DNA of 64,000 nucleotides from Marinobacter psychrophilus. GTDB lineage: Bacteria; Pseudomonadota; Gammaproteobacteria; Pseudomonadales; Oleiphilaceae. A model generated the notes under the pieces. That model was not told where the DNA came from. It saw only the letters and a program-made list of their open reading frames with translations, and did no database searches. The stretch is from contig NZ_CP011494.1 in the NCBI RefSeq assembly GCF_001043175.1, positions 310,001 through 374,000 of the forward strand, in the 5' to 3' direction. Shown here one piece after another: positions 42,913 through 51,787 of this stretch. The position numbers were made by a program, and so were the translations under genes. The first letter of the stretch is position 1; each line of letters begins with the position of its first letter.

Positions 42913-43623
42913 TTAGGCAATGCCTTGTTGCTTCATGACGGCTGTAATAATCGGTACAGGCGTCATCAGGTGTTCGCGCATCATCGTTTCGGCCTCTTCT
43001 TTGCGGCGTGCAAGAGTAACCTCCACAAGCGCAGCGTGCTCCTGGCGTTTTTTTTCTAAAGCTTCGCTGGAAAAAACGGTTTCTTTGAGCCAGACATGGC
43101 GATAGCGCTGAACTTTATCAAAAAGCCCGTCGCGCACTTTCATTAGCTGAGGAGAACGGCAGCCACAAACCAGAGCGATATGAAACTGGCTATGGCGGGC
43201 ATCCCATACTTCCAACAGTGAGCCGGGGATATGGGTTTCGCTCACTTTAGCGAGCTGATAGTTTCGGGCCAGTATCTCCGCTTCCCAGTTGTCATCGCCC
43301 CGTTCAATCGCCAGGCCAAGCATCATGGCTTCAAGTTCTGCACGCGCATCGTAAATATCATGCAATTCTGCAAGCGACATAGGAGAAACGCGATAGCCTC
43401 TCTGGCTGATAGCTACGACTAATTGCTCGGCTACCAATTGCGATAGGGCTTCGCGTAATGGCCCGATACCGAGGTCATAACGCTCCTTCAAGATGCTCAT
43501 ACGCAGCTTCTCGTCGGGGCGAAACTGACCCTTGATAATGTCATTCTTTAGCAACTTGTATGCGCGGACACCGAGGTTCTCTCTGATATCCGCCAGCTCT
43601 TCTTGGCGCGTGTTCGGATTCAT
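42913..43623 (-). CDS. GntR-family regulator, FCD type
   Basis: A 236-aa GntR/FadR-type regulator. The winged helix-turn-helix is at about 20-80 (AYKLLKNDIIKGQFRPDEKL, GIGPLREALSQLVAEQLVV, QRGYRVSPMS), and a helical FCD ligand domain with metal-binding histidines follows (LEVWDARHSQFHIALVCGC, EHAALVEVTLARRKEEAE). Regulators of this type bind small organic acids and usually repress nearby operons. It lies upstream of and on the same strand as the gcdH operon, separated by the palindrome and dctM remnant, so control of glutarate/5-aminovalerate genes is likely but not shown. Confidence 0.88.
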   Translation of the reverse strand: MNPNTRQEELADIRENLGVRAYKLLKNDIIKGQFRPDEKLRMSILKERYDLGIGPLREALSQLVAEQLVVAISQRGYRVSPMSLAELHDIYDARAELEAMMLGLAIERGDDNWEAEILARNYQLAKVSETHIPGSLLEVWDARHSQFHIALVCGCRSPQLMKVRDGLFDKVQRYRHVWLKETVFSSEALEKKRQEHAALVEVTLARRKEEAETMMREHLMTPVPIITAVMKQQGIA

Positions 43624-43700
43624 GATTGATTCATGGTTAGCAGATTCGAAAAATTGTCTTTAAACCATAACATAATTCGGTTGAAAACAATGGAGTGGGC

Positions 43701-44909
43701 TCACCGGTCCAGCAGTTCCACCCAATGCTGTACTGGCACATGGGCCTTGCTTTCAAGATGCAGCTGGCAGCCAATGTTAGCGGTGACTATGCGGTCAGGT
43801 TGGTCCAGAGTGAGCGCCTCGAGTTTGTTCTTCAACAGCTTCTGGCTCATTTTCGGCTGCATGATCGAGTAGGTGCCTGCGGAACCACAGCACAGGTGCT
43901 TGTCTTTAGTTTTGGCCAGGTTAAATCCGACTTTGGTTAACACCTGTTCTACCAAGCCATTTTTTTGCATCGCGTGCTGCAGGGTGCAGGGGCAGTGGAA
44001 GGCTATTTTGTCGGTGGATGCCTGCAGATCGAGTTTGCTGAGGTCTTCGGCTAGCAATACTTCACTGATGTCTTTCATCAGTTCACTGACACGCTTTGCT
44101 TTTTGGGCGTATACCGGGTCGTCGCGAAGCAGATGGCCGTAGTCTTGCACCATGGCGCCACAGCCAGAGGCGGTCATTACAATGGCCTCGGCGCCGGCTT
44201 CGATGGAGGGCCACCAGGCGTCGATGTTGTTGCGCATGAAGTTCAAACCCTCCTCATGGGCCGACAGGTGATAACTCACGGCACCGCAACATCCGGCTTT
44301 CGGAGCCTCTATCAGAGTAATTCCAAACTTGTCGAGCACCCGCGCCGTTGACGCATTGGTCGTGGGAGCAGCAGAGGATTGCGCGCAACCGGCTAGCCCC
44401 ATCATCACCCGGGGGTGGCTGGCCGTGGGCCAGGGTGAGGCTTTGCGTCGCGGTGGCACCTTGGCTTTAAGGACCTCTGGAAGTAGGGGCCTGAACGTTT
44501 GCCCAAGCAGCAATAGCGGCCCGAATCGGCTGCTGTACGGCAGTATTTTACGCAATGCCAGGCGCATTAATCTCTCGTTACGTGGTCGTTCAAGCTTTTC
44601 TTCAATCACGCCACGGCCAATGTCTACCAGGCGGCCGTATTGAACACCGGAGGGGCAGGTGGTTTCGCAGGCGCGGCAGGTCAAGCAGCGGTCCAGGTGG
44701 TCTCGGGTTTTGCTGGTAACTTCAGCACCTTCTAGCAGTTCTTTAATCAGGTAGATGCGACCCCGAGGGCCGTCACGCTCGTCATTGAGCTCCTGGTAGG
44801 TCGGGCAGGTTGCGGTGCAAAAACCGCAATGAACGCACGCCTGCAATATGGATTCAGCTTCCAGGCCTTCCGCAGTGTTCTTAAATTCAGCAACAAGGTT
44901 GGTCTTCAT
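43701..44909 (-). CDS. glcF: glycolate oxidase iron-sulfur subunit GlcF
   Basis: The 402-aa iron-sulfur subunit of membrane-associated glycolate oxidase, passing electrons from GlcDE to the quinone pool. Two ferredoxin-type 4Fe-4S motifs are complete: Cys25-28-31-35 (CVHCGFCTATCP) and Cys75-78-81-85 (CLTCRACETTCP). Two CCG domains follow (KAGCCGAVSYHLSAHEEG and KDKHLCCGSAGTYSIMQP). It is the last gene of the glcG-glcD-glcE-glcF run, 15 bases after glcE. Confidence 0.95.
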   Translation of the reverse strand: MKTNLVAEFKNTAEGLEAESILQACVHCGFCTATCPTYQELNDERDGPRGRIYLIKELLEGAEVTSKTRDHLDRCLTCRACETTCPSGVQYGRLVDIGRGVIEEKLERPRNERLMRLALRKILPYSSRFGPLLLLGQTFRPLLPEVLKAKVPPRRKASPWPTASHPRVMMGLAGCAQSSAAPTTNASTARVLDKFGITLIEAPKAGCCGAVSYHLSAHEEGLNFMRNNIDAWWPSIEAGAEAIVMTASGCGAMVQDYGHLLRDDPVYAQKAKRVSELMKDISEVLLAEDLSKLDLQASTDKIAFHCPCTLQHAMQKNGLVEQVLTKVGFNLAKTKDKHLCCGSAGTYSIMQPKMSQKLLKNKLEALTLDQPDRIVTANIGCQLHLESKAHVPVQHWVELLDR

Positions 44910-44924
44910 AAAGCACCTGCTAGG

Positions 44925-45983
44925 TTACAACCAGCTGTAGAGCCGCCCGGGATTGAAAAGGGCGTCAGGATCAAAGGAATGTTTCAGTCGTTTCTGGATG
45001 GTTTGCAGGGCGGGCTGCTGGTGGTGCATGACTTCGCCGGTGCGGTTACCGCCGCGATACAGGCTGACCTGTCCGCCGGCTTTCTCGGCAAGGGCTTCCA
45101 TGGTCGCCATTTCGCTATCGCCTCGGTACCAGCGTTGGGAGCCAGCCCAGTCCAGAAGCCAGGGGCCTTTTAGCGGCGGCGTTGCCGCACTAGAGTTTAT
45201 GGAAAAGCGCCACAGCGGCTGCTCGCCTGCAAAGAAGTCTAGCTGCTGATTGCGCAATTGCCGCCAGAAGGTGTCGCCGTCGGTCATTACCGGTATATCC
45301 CAGTGCTTGGCCGTGGCTTCCACTGCAGAATGGGCGCCGGACAATCGCAAATACAGCGTGCCGTCAAGCCAGCAGGCGCCGGATAATGGCTTGGGCTCGG
45401 CAGCTCGAGCGTTCATAAAACGTATGGCCTCGGAGTGTTCCATTTCCCGAGACAGGGTCATGGTGATTGCTGGTCTTGGTAAAACCTTGAGGCTGATTTC
45501 TGTCATCACGCCAAGCGTGCCCATGGCGCCTGCCTGGGTGCGTGAGACGTCGTAGCCCGCGACGTTTTTCATCACCTGTCCGCCAAAACGCAGCTTTTCA
45601 CCTTTACCGTTAATTAGGTTGACGCCCAGCACTTGGTCACGTACCGAGTTCCACCAGGGGCGGCCCGGGCCTGATTGGTTGCAGGCCAGGGTGCCACCGA
45701 TGGTGGAGCGGTCGCCAAAGCACGGCGGTTCGAACGACAACATCTGGTTTTTCTCCGCCAGTGCGGTTTCAATTTCACTCAGCGGCGTGCCGGCGCGGAC
45801 GGTTAAAACCAACTCTAACGGTTGATAGTCAACAATGCCGGTATGGCCGCCAACGTCCAGTTGCACGGCGTTGATCTTGCGACCCATAAACTGCTTGCTG
45901 CCACCGCCCACGATGGCCAGTTTATGGCCTTGGTTACGGGCTTCGCTGATCTGTTGCTGAAGGTGCTTGGTGATGTCAGGCAT
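44925..45983 (-). CDS. glcE: glycolate oxidase FAD-binding subunit GlcE
   Basis: The 352-aa second flavin subunit of glycolate oxidase. It has a PCMH-type FAD domain: KLAIVGGGSKQFMGRK near the start, LSFEPPCFGDRSTIGGTLAC and VRDQVLGVNLINGKGEKLRFGG, followed by NVAGYDVSRTQAGAMGTLGV. The ATG at 45983 overlaps the end of glcD by eight bases and has GGAAG six bases upstream; a longer frame to 46055 lies inside glcD and is not used. Confidence 0.93.
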   Translation of the reverse strand: MPDITKHLQQQISEARNQGHKLAIVGGGSKQFMGRKINAVQLDVGGHTGIVDYQPLELVLTVRAGTPLSEIETALAEKNQMLSFEPPCFGDRSTIGGTLACNQSGPGRPWWNSVRDQVLGVNLINGKGEKLRFGGQVMKNVAGYDVSRTQAGAMGTLGVMTEISLKVLPRPAITMTLSREMEHSEAIRFMNARAAEPKPLSGACWLDGTLYLRLSGAHSAVEATAKHWDIPVMTDGDTFWRQLRNQQLDFFAGEQPLWRFSINSSAATPPLKGPWLLDWAGSQRWYRGDSEMATMEALAEKAGGQVSLYRGGNRTGEVMHHQQPALQTIQKRLKHSFDPDALFNPGRLYSWL

Positions 45984-47463
45984 GCTGCACTTCCGGGGCC
46001 TGTGGTTTGGCGTTGATGGCTCGGTACTCCTGACAATTGCGCAGGGTGGGTACACCCTTGCCCGGGTTCAAGGTCCCCAGAGGATCGAATGCGCTTTTGA
46101 CGGCATTGAGCTGCTCAATTTCGGGGTCAGTAAACTGCATGGGCATCTGGCGGATTTTCTCCACGCCAACGCCGTGTTCGCCGGTAATGCAGCCGCCTAC
46201 TTTAACGCAGAGCTCGAGGATGTCGCTGCCGAAGGCTTCTGCACGCTCCAGTTCGCCCTCTTTGTTGGCATCGAACAGGATCAGTGGGTGCAGGTTGCCG
46301 TCACCGGCGTGGAATACGTTGGCGACGCGCAAGCCAAACCGCTTTGACATGTCTTGCATCTCGTTCAGTACCTGACCGAGGTGCGCCCTGGGAATAGTGC
46401 CGTCCATGCAGTAGTAGTCCGGAGAAATCCGGCCCATGGCAGGAAAAGCGTTCTTGCGGCCTTTCCAGAGTAGAGCCCTTTCGGCATCGTCTTTTGAGGT
46501 ACGAATGGAGGTGGCGCCAAAATCCCGGAACAGGGCTTCGGCCTTTTCGATGTGCTCCTGCACTTCTTCCTTGGTACCGTCTACCTCACACAGCAGCAGG
46601 GCGGCGGCCTCTACCGGGTAGCCCGCGCCGGTAAAGGCTTCCACGGCTATGATGGCATGGCTGTCCATCATTTCCAGCCCGGCGGGGATAATGCCCTGGG
46701 CAATAATGCCGCCGACAGCCGCGCCTGCTTCATCCACTGTGCCGAATCCAGCCATAACGACTCGTGCAATTTCCTGGGTTGGCAGCAGTTTTACCTGTAC
46801 TTCGGTGATGATGCCCAGCAGGCCTTCAGACCCGGTAATCAGGGCCAGTAGGTCCATGCCACAGCTGTCCAGACCATCGCTGCCGATCATCACACGCTCG
46901 CCGTCTACGGTAACCATCTCGACGCTCAGAATGTTGTGGGTGGTAAGCCCGTACTTAAGGCAATGCACACCGCCGGAGTTTTCACCCACATTGCCGCCGA
47001 TGGTGCAGGCGATCTGGGAGGATGGGTCTGGACCGTAGTAGAGACCATAGTCGGCGGCGGCTTCACTGATGGCCAGGTTACGTACACCGGATTGCAGGCG
47101 GGCCGAACGCGCGAGCGGATCGATATGCAGAATGCGGTTGAACTTGGCCAGCGACAACACTACACCTCCAGCGTCGGGCATGGCGCCCGCACTCAGGCCG
47201 GTGCCTGCGCCACGGGCAACCACCGGAATTGCGAACTGGTGGCACAGGCGCATCACCTGTTGCACTTGCTCAACGGTCTCTGGCAACACCACCAGCAGCG
47301 GCATAACGCAATACATTGACAGGCCGTCACACTCGTAGGGCTTGAGCGTCTCTTCGTCGGTAATGACGAATTGTGGATCAATGAATTTCCGAAACATCTC
47401 TGCCAACTCGGTTTTTCCAGGTTTGCTGGCGGCCGTGTTTAACGGCTTGCTATCAGTGTTCAT
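45976..47463 (-). CDS. glcD: glycolate oxidase catalytic subunit GlcD
   Basis: The 495-aa FAD-dependent catalytic subunit, which oxidises glycolate (also D-lactate and related 2-hydroxy acids) to glyoxylate. Motifs include the FAD-binding VVARGAGTGLSAGAMPDAGG, PDPSSQIACTIGGNVGENSGG, and the C-terminal metal and active-site segments NVFHAGDGNLHPLILFD and GGCITGEHGVGVEK, which are diagnostic of GlcD/D-lactate dehydrogenase 2-hydroxyacid oxidases. It overlaps glcE and follows glcG by 115 bases. Confidence 0.95.
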   Translation of the reverse strand: MNTDSKPLNTAASKPGKTELAEMFRKFIDPQFVITDEETLKPYECDGLSMYCVMPLLVVLPETVEQVQQVMRLCHQFAIPVVARGAGTGLSAGAMPDAGGVVLSLAKFNRILHIDPLARSARLQSGVRNLAISEAAADYGLYYGPDPSSQIACTIGGNVGENSGGVHCLKYGLTTHNILSVEMVTVDGERVMIGSDGLDSCGMDLLALITGSEGLLGIITEVQVKLLPTQEIARVVMAGFGTVDEAGAAVGGIIAQGIIPAGLEMMDSHAIIAVEAFTGAGYPVEAAALLLCEVDGTKEEVQEHIEKAEALFRDFGATSIRTSKDDAERALLWKGRKNAFPAMGRISPDYYCMDGTIPRAHLGQVLNEMQDMSKRFGLRVANVFHAGDGNLHPLILFDANKEGELERAEAFGSDILELCVKVGGCITGEHGVGVEKIRQMPMQFTDPEIEQLNAVKSAFDPLGTLNPGKGVPTLRNCQEYRAINAKPQAPEVQHA

Positions 47464-47578
47464 AACGCGACTCCGGCCCCGTGTGGGGCAGTCCTGTTTA
47501 CGGGGCAGTTCTATTGATAATTACGTCCTGTTCACCGCAAAGTGCTGTTAACAGTTCAGTGCCGTTCAAAATGACGCG

Positions 47579-48004
47579 CTACGCACGATCAGAATTGAAG
47601 TGATCAATACCGGCCTGGGCACAATCCATATCCTGTTGCGGTGAACCAGAGCTCAGGCCAATGCCGCCGACCACTTCGCCATCTACCACAACAGGCAGAC
47701 CGCCACCGACCACGCACAAACGCCCACCCTGCGAGGTATGAATGCCGAACACTAGGTTGCCGGGTACGCAGGCGGCGTTGTATTCGTGGGTAGCCTTGCG
47801 GGCAGCAGCGGCGGTGTAAGCCTTGTCTTGAGAAACAATGACACTGCTGATTTTGCCGCCGTCCATGCGTTCAAAAGCGATCAGGTTGCCGGATTCGTCA
47901 GTGATGGCAATGCACATCGGGATGCCGATTTCCCGGGCTTTGGCGGCGGCGCCTTCGATCAACAGGCGGGCGTCTTGCTGGTCTAGTCTTTTCAGTGTGA
48001 TCAT
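47579..48004 (-). CDS. glcG: GlcG/HbpS-family protein
   Basis: A 141-aa protein of the GlcG/HbpS (haem-degrading-type) family, one compact domain with GIPMCIAITDESGNLIAFERMDG, SQDKAYTAAAARK and the glycine-rich QGGRLCVVGGGLPV..VGGIGLSSG end. GlcG accompanies glycolate oxidase genes in many proteobacteria, but its task is not settled; relatives bind haem or small ligands. It sits between the TRAP permease and glcD, on the same strand. Confidence 0.9.
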   Translation of the reverse strand: MITLKRLDQQDARLLIEGAAAKAREIGIPMCIAITDESGNLIAFERMDGGKISSVIVSQDKAYTAAAARKATHEYNAACVPGNLVFGIHTSQGGRLCVVGGGLPVVVDGEVVGGIGLSSGSPQQDMDCAQAGIDHFNSDRA

Positions 48005-48072
48005 TTTACATTCTCCTTAAGCGGTTAAGTTGGCCGCTGTCTAGCGGCCTTGGTTTTCTCAGGTGCCAGCCG

Positions 48073-49617
48073 TCAGCCGTACACCAGGTTCGGCAGATAG
48101 GTCACAATGGCCGGGAAGACTACACACAGGAACAGACCCAGTGCCTGCAGCCCCAGGAACACCAGTGCCGACCGGAAGATGGTTGCCATCGAGATTTCCG
48201 GGGGGCACACCCCGCGGATATAGAAGAGCGCATACCCAAAGGGCGGACTCAGGAACGACATCTGCATATTCACCAGATATAACACCCCGAACCAGAGCAC
48301 CACGTCTGAGCTGTCGATGCCCGGGAAGCCGAACAGACCGTCGAACGTCAGTGCTTCAACAATCGGAATAAAGATCGGCACGGCCAGCAAAAGTATACCC
48401 ACCCAGTCCAGGAACATGCCCAGAACCACCAACAGCAGCATCAACAGGAACAATACAGCATACGGAGACAGGCCAATGCCAAGAATGGTTTCAGTGATAA
48501 ACACCTGGCCACCTTGCAGGATGTAGAAGCCTACAAATACCGAGGCGCCAAACATGATCCATAGCACCATGGCAGAGGCTTTGGTGGTGGTAACAGACGC
48601 ATCCCGCAGCGCAGCAATAGACAGTGCGCCGTGTTTCCAGGCCACAATCATGGCGCCGAATGAGCCAATACCCGCAGCTTCCACCGGTGTTGCCACACCG
48701 CCAAACAATAGGCCCAGCACCAGAAATACCAGCACCAGCGGCGCAATCAGGCTTTTCAGAAGGCGCAGTTTCTCAAGGGTAGACACCCGCTCTTCCAACG
48801 GCACCGGGGGCCCCAGTTTTGGGTTAAGCCAGCTACGGACCAGTACATAGACGATGTAGGTCGTTGCCAGCATTAAGCCCGGTATGATCGAGCCTAAGTA
48901 GAGTTCGCCTACGGATTGCTGAGCGACCACGGCATAGAGAATGGCCAGGATTGAAGGCGGTATCAGAATGCCCAGCGTACCGCCAGCCATGATTGAACCC
49001 AGTGCGATCTTCTGATCGTAACCGCGTTTTAGCATGGCAGGCAAAGCAATGATGCCCATGGTAACCACCGCGGCACCGATAACACCGACCATCGCAGCCA
49101 GAATGGTAGAGGCCAAAATAGTGGCTACCGCAAGGCCGCCACTCAGGCCGCCCATCCATTTATAGACCACACTGAACATTTCCTCGATCAGCCCGGCTCG
49201 TTCCAGCATAGAGGCCATAAAGATGAACAGAGGAATGGCCGCCAGGTCAGAGTTGGTCATCATCGGAAAGATACGGCTTGGCACAATGTTAAGCATTGCC
49301 GTGTCGCCCACCAGATACACAAACATCACGCCTAGGCCGCCGGTTACAAACGCCAGCGGCAGGCCCATCATCAGGGCAACCATCAGCGATCCAAACATTA
49401 AATAAGTCAGTGGCCCGATTTCAACGCTGGCCAGGCTCCCGGCAAGGCGGAACAGAAAAAATTCATCACTGTATGGGTCGAAAAACAGGATGTTGATCAT
49501 TTCAATACAAATAACAAAGCCGATCCCGACAGTCGCCAGGATCATCAGCCAGGTGCCCAGCTTACCGATAAGAGGATTCTTTGGCGCGGGGTTGGCGTTG
49601 GCAGCTTGAGTGGACAT
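48073..49617 (-). CDS. dctM: TRAP large permease DctM (glycolate cluster)
   Basis: A 514-aa DctM with about 13 helices. It shows the family blocks IPLFIFMASMLERAGLIEEM, GVIGAAVVTMGIIALPAMLKRGYD, MAGGTLGILIPPSILAILYAVV and MQMSFLSPPFGYALFYIRGV. The ATG at 49617 has GGGAGG upstream and overlaps the dctQ stop by one base (TAATG). Its place between dctP/dctQ and glcGDEF points to uptake of glycolate or a related 2-hydroxy acid. Confidence 0.92.
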   Translation of the reverse strand: MSTQAANANPAPKNPLIGKLGTWLMILATVGIGFVICIEMINILFFDPYSDEFFLFRLAGSLASVEIGPLTYLMFGSLMVALMMGLPLAFVTGGLGVMFVYLVGDTAMLNIVPSRIFPMMTNSDLAAIPLFIFMASMLERAGLIEEMFSVVYKWMGGLSGGLAVATILASTILAAMVGVIGAAVVTMGIIALPAMLKRGYDQKIALGSIMAGGTLGILIPPSILAILYAVVAQQSVGELYLGSIIPGLMLATTYIVYVLVRSWLNPKLGPPVPLEERVSTLEKLRLLKSLIAPLVLVFLVLGLLFGGVATPVEAAGIGSFGAMIVAWKHGALSIAALRDASVTTTKASAMVLWIMFGASVFVGFYILQGGQVFITETILGIGLSPYAVLFLLMLLLVVLGMFLDWVGILLLAVPIFIPIVEALTFDGLFGFPGIDSSDVVLWFGVLYLVNMQMSFLSPPFGYALFYIRGVCPPEISMATIFRSALVFLGLQALGLFLCVVFPAIVTYLPNLVYG

Positions 49618-50318
49618 TAAGATGCCTCCCGGCCAAGACGAATGAAGACTGAAATGTCTTTCAGCAGTTTTGAAATACCGGCCAGTAGAATCAGCACCGA
49701 GCCTAGCAGCATCACGCCCTTGACCGGCCAATACTGGATACCCCAGGTTTCAACGGTGGTTTCGCCCATGGTGTAAGAGTTGCTGAAGTAGGTCCAGGAG
49801 GTTAATACCAGCACCAACGCAAACATGAAGAAGAACATGGATGTGAAAATATCCATACCCACTCGGCCGCGCATGGGCAAGTAGTTGTAGACCACGTCTA
49901 CCCGCACATGGGAACCATGCAACAGGGCAAAGCCGCCCGCTAGAAGGTATTGCATGCCCAGTAGCAGATAACTGGCCTCATGCACCCAGATGGTCGGGGT
50001 ATTGAAAATGTAGCGCATGACAACTTCGAAGAAATAGAAGCACACCGCGTTAACGGTCCAGAAAGAAATGAACAGACCGGTTTTGTCACTCATCCAATCT
50101 ATGGATCGAGTGAGCAGGCTCTCGTCTGAGGGCCGGTAGGCAGATGCGGAAGGATGTTCCTGGAGTTCCCCTCCAACCGGAATCTCCGGTCCTGCTGCGG
50201 GTTGTGAGTCGGTATCGCGCCAGCTACCCAGTGCAATCATTATAAGTGGCATAAACGCAAGCCAGCCCCAATACAGCCAATGGGGCATTACAAAGCCAAA
50301 GCCTTCCAGGTCAGACAT
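49617..50318 (-). CDS. dctQ: TRAP small permease DctQ (glycolate cluster), long form
   Basis: A 233-aa DctQ, longer than usual: residues 1-75 add an N-terminal helix (PHWLYWGWLAFMPLIMIALGS) and a hydrophilic linker before the standard four-helix domain (YLLLGMQYLLAGGFALLHGSHVRVDVVYNYL). Long DctQ and long DctM of this kind belong together in the mannitol/chloroaromatic-type TRAP branch. It is 84 bases after dctP across a terminator-like hairpin. Confidence 0.9.
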   Translation of the reverse strand: MSDLEGFGFVMPHWLYWGWLAFMPLIMIALGSWRDTDSQPAAGPEIPVGGELQEHPSASAYRPSDESLLTRSIDWMSDKTGLFISFWTVNAVCFYFFEVVMRYIFNTPTIWVHEASYLLLGMQYLLAGGFALLHGSHVRVDVVYNYLPMRGRVGMDIFTSMFFFMFALVLVLTSWTYFSNSYTMGETTVETWGIQYWPVKGVMLLGSVLILLAGISKLLKDISVFIRLGREAS

Positions 50319-50354
50319 AATGAACTACCTCTGGCTATAACCAGATGTTGTAAT

Positions 50355-50382
50355 TGAAAAAAGGGAGAGCACATGCTCTCCC
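50355..50382 (-). terminator. terminator-like hairpin between dctP and dctQ
   Basis: A 9-bp perfect stem (gggagagca / tgctctccc, 50363-50382) is followed on the minus strand by six Ts. It sits inside the operon just after dctP, so it probably stops part of the transcripts and keeps binding-protein mRNA in excess over the permease and glc genes. Confidence 0.75.
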
Positions 50383-50402
50383 TGGATTGGACGCTAAGAG
50401 TG

Positions 50403-51518
50403 TTACTTCATGCCCTTGATGTCTTCCTCAGTGATGTAACCAACGGTGTCGTTCATCATGTAATTGAGCTGCATGTCGAAGATTTCGCGGGCGTCTTCGT
50501 TCTTGTCAGCCCAACGATACCAAACCGGGATCGCGGCACGACGGAATTCCTGCAGGTCTTCCTGGCTCAGGCGGGTGACGGTGGTACCCGCTGCCTTGAA
50601 CTTTTCCATCGCCTCGATGTTGCGCTTTTGGATGGCCAGGTAGTGTTTCTGGGAATAGATACGAACTTCGTCTTCCACCATTTGCTGCAGCTTGGGATCC
50701 AGTGCGTTCCAAGCCCGCAGGTTAACGGTCAGGTCCATCAGATCAACCGGCTGGTAGACTGACATAACCCCGGGAGGCCCCATAAGGATGTACTTGGTGA
50801 CCTGAGAAAAACCCAGTTCCCAATTTACTGCTGGCCCTACATAGTCAGCGGCGTCAATGGTGCCTTTCTCCAGCGCCGGGAAGATGTCTGAGCCGGGCAG
50901 GCTGACTGCCGCCACACCGAATTCAGCAAACACTTCTGCCACCATGCCGCCGGGCAGGCGCATTTTCAGGCCTTTCAGATCGGCAAGACTGTTAATCGGC
51001 TCCTTGGAGTGAATGATGTTGGCGTCGTGCTGAATCGGTCCGACATAAAAAAGGCCAAATTTCTTATAAATTTCACGGGTTTTTTCCAGCATGCCCAGGG
51101 AATAGAACATGGTGTCCCACTGGTGTGGCTGATCGGGGCCGGCCGGATACGACGACAGGAATACCGACGCTGGAATTTTGCCCGACCAATACAGAGTAAA
51201 CGGGTTCATGCCCTGCAATACGCCGTTACGCACGGCGTCGAACAGGCCATTATTGTCGGCTGCAACCGCTTTGGCAGGGAAACAAGTGAACTTGAGTTCA
51301 CCGCCCGTTTTCTCTTCCATGCCGTCACACCATTCTTTAAACAGGTCGTAACCGACCGTGCCAGCGTCCCAAACGGACTGGATTTTCCAGGTAGTCGCTG
51401 CCTGAACACTGCTGGCCAGCATTGTTACACTTACGGCGGCGGACACTGCGAGGGTTCTCAGGAAGCCACGGCGGCGCGCCGAGCCTTTGTTCTCGATCTT
51501 AGAGGTGATGTCAGTCAT
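50403..51518 (-). CDS. dctP: TRAP substrate-binding protein DctP (glycolate cluster), Tat-exported
   Basis: A 371-aa periplasmic binding protein. Residues 10-40 form a twin-arginine signal (SARRRGFLRTLAVSAAVSV). The mature part has AATTWKIQSVWDAGTVGYDL, the carboxylate-binding arginine region LKGLKMRLPGGMVAEVF and DAADYVGPAVNWELGFSQVTKY, typical of the TAXI-unrelated DctP branch that binds 2-oxo/2-hydroxy acids. The ATG at 51518 has GGAG upstream; a longer frame to 51599 lacks support. It is the first gene of the minus-strand glc operon and faces the divergent GntR gene. Confidence 0.92.
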   Translation of the reverse strand: MTDITSKIENKGSARRRGFLRTLAVSAAVSVTMLASSVQAATTWKIQSVWDAGTVGYDLFKEWCDGMEEKTGGELKFTCFPAKAVAADNNGLFDAVRNGVLQGMNPFTLYWSGKIPASVFLSSYPAGPDQPHQWDTMFYSLGMLEKTREIYKKFGLFYVGPIQHDANIIHSKEPINSLADLKGLKMRLPGGMVAEVFAEFGVAAVSLPGSDIFPALEKGTIDAADYVGPAVNWELGFSQVTKYILMGPPGVMSVYQPVDLMDLTVNLRAWNALDPKLQQMVEDEVRIYSQKHYLAIQKRNIEAMEKFKAAGTTVTRLSQEDLQEFRRAAIPVWYRWADKNEDAREIFDMQLNYMMNDTVGYITEEDIKGMK

Positions 51519-51666
51519 CTTAGAAACTCCAGATGCAGGATTTTGTTGTTGTTGGAACCACTCTGTAGGACGAGTGCCGATCCAATTATGTGAGGGCACA
51601 GCACTTTACAAGGTGACTTACATCCTATTTATCGTTCGAAATGGCATTCAAGTCCAGTTTTTGCTT

Positions 51667-51681
51667 ACTGGTCAGACCAGT
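51667..51681. promoter_or_regulatory. GntR/FadR-type operator 1
   Basis: Perfect 15-bp palindrome actggtc-a-gaccagt in the divergent dctP-gntR region, 149 bases upstream of the dctP start. TGGTCnGACCA is the typical operator form of FCD-type GntR regulators such as PdhR, LldR and GlcC. Confidence 0.75.
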
Positions 51682-51760
51682 TTTTATAGACAGGCATGCA
51701 GGCATCAGCCATATTCCTTGATAGATGCGTTATTCGCTAACCTACACGTTTTTCATGGAG

Positions 51761-51777
51761 AACTGGTCCGACCAGTT
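51761..51777. promoter_or_regulatory. GntR/FadR-type operator 2
   Basis: Perfect 17-bp palindrome aactggtc-c-gaccagtt, ten bases upstream of the gntR ATG, sharing the TGGTCnGACCA core with operator 1. The centres lie 95 bases apart. This position fits self-repression of the regulator. Confidence 0.8.
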
Positions 51778-51787
51778 AATTTGAGTG

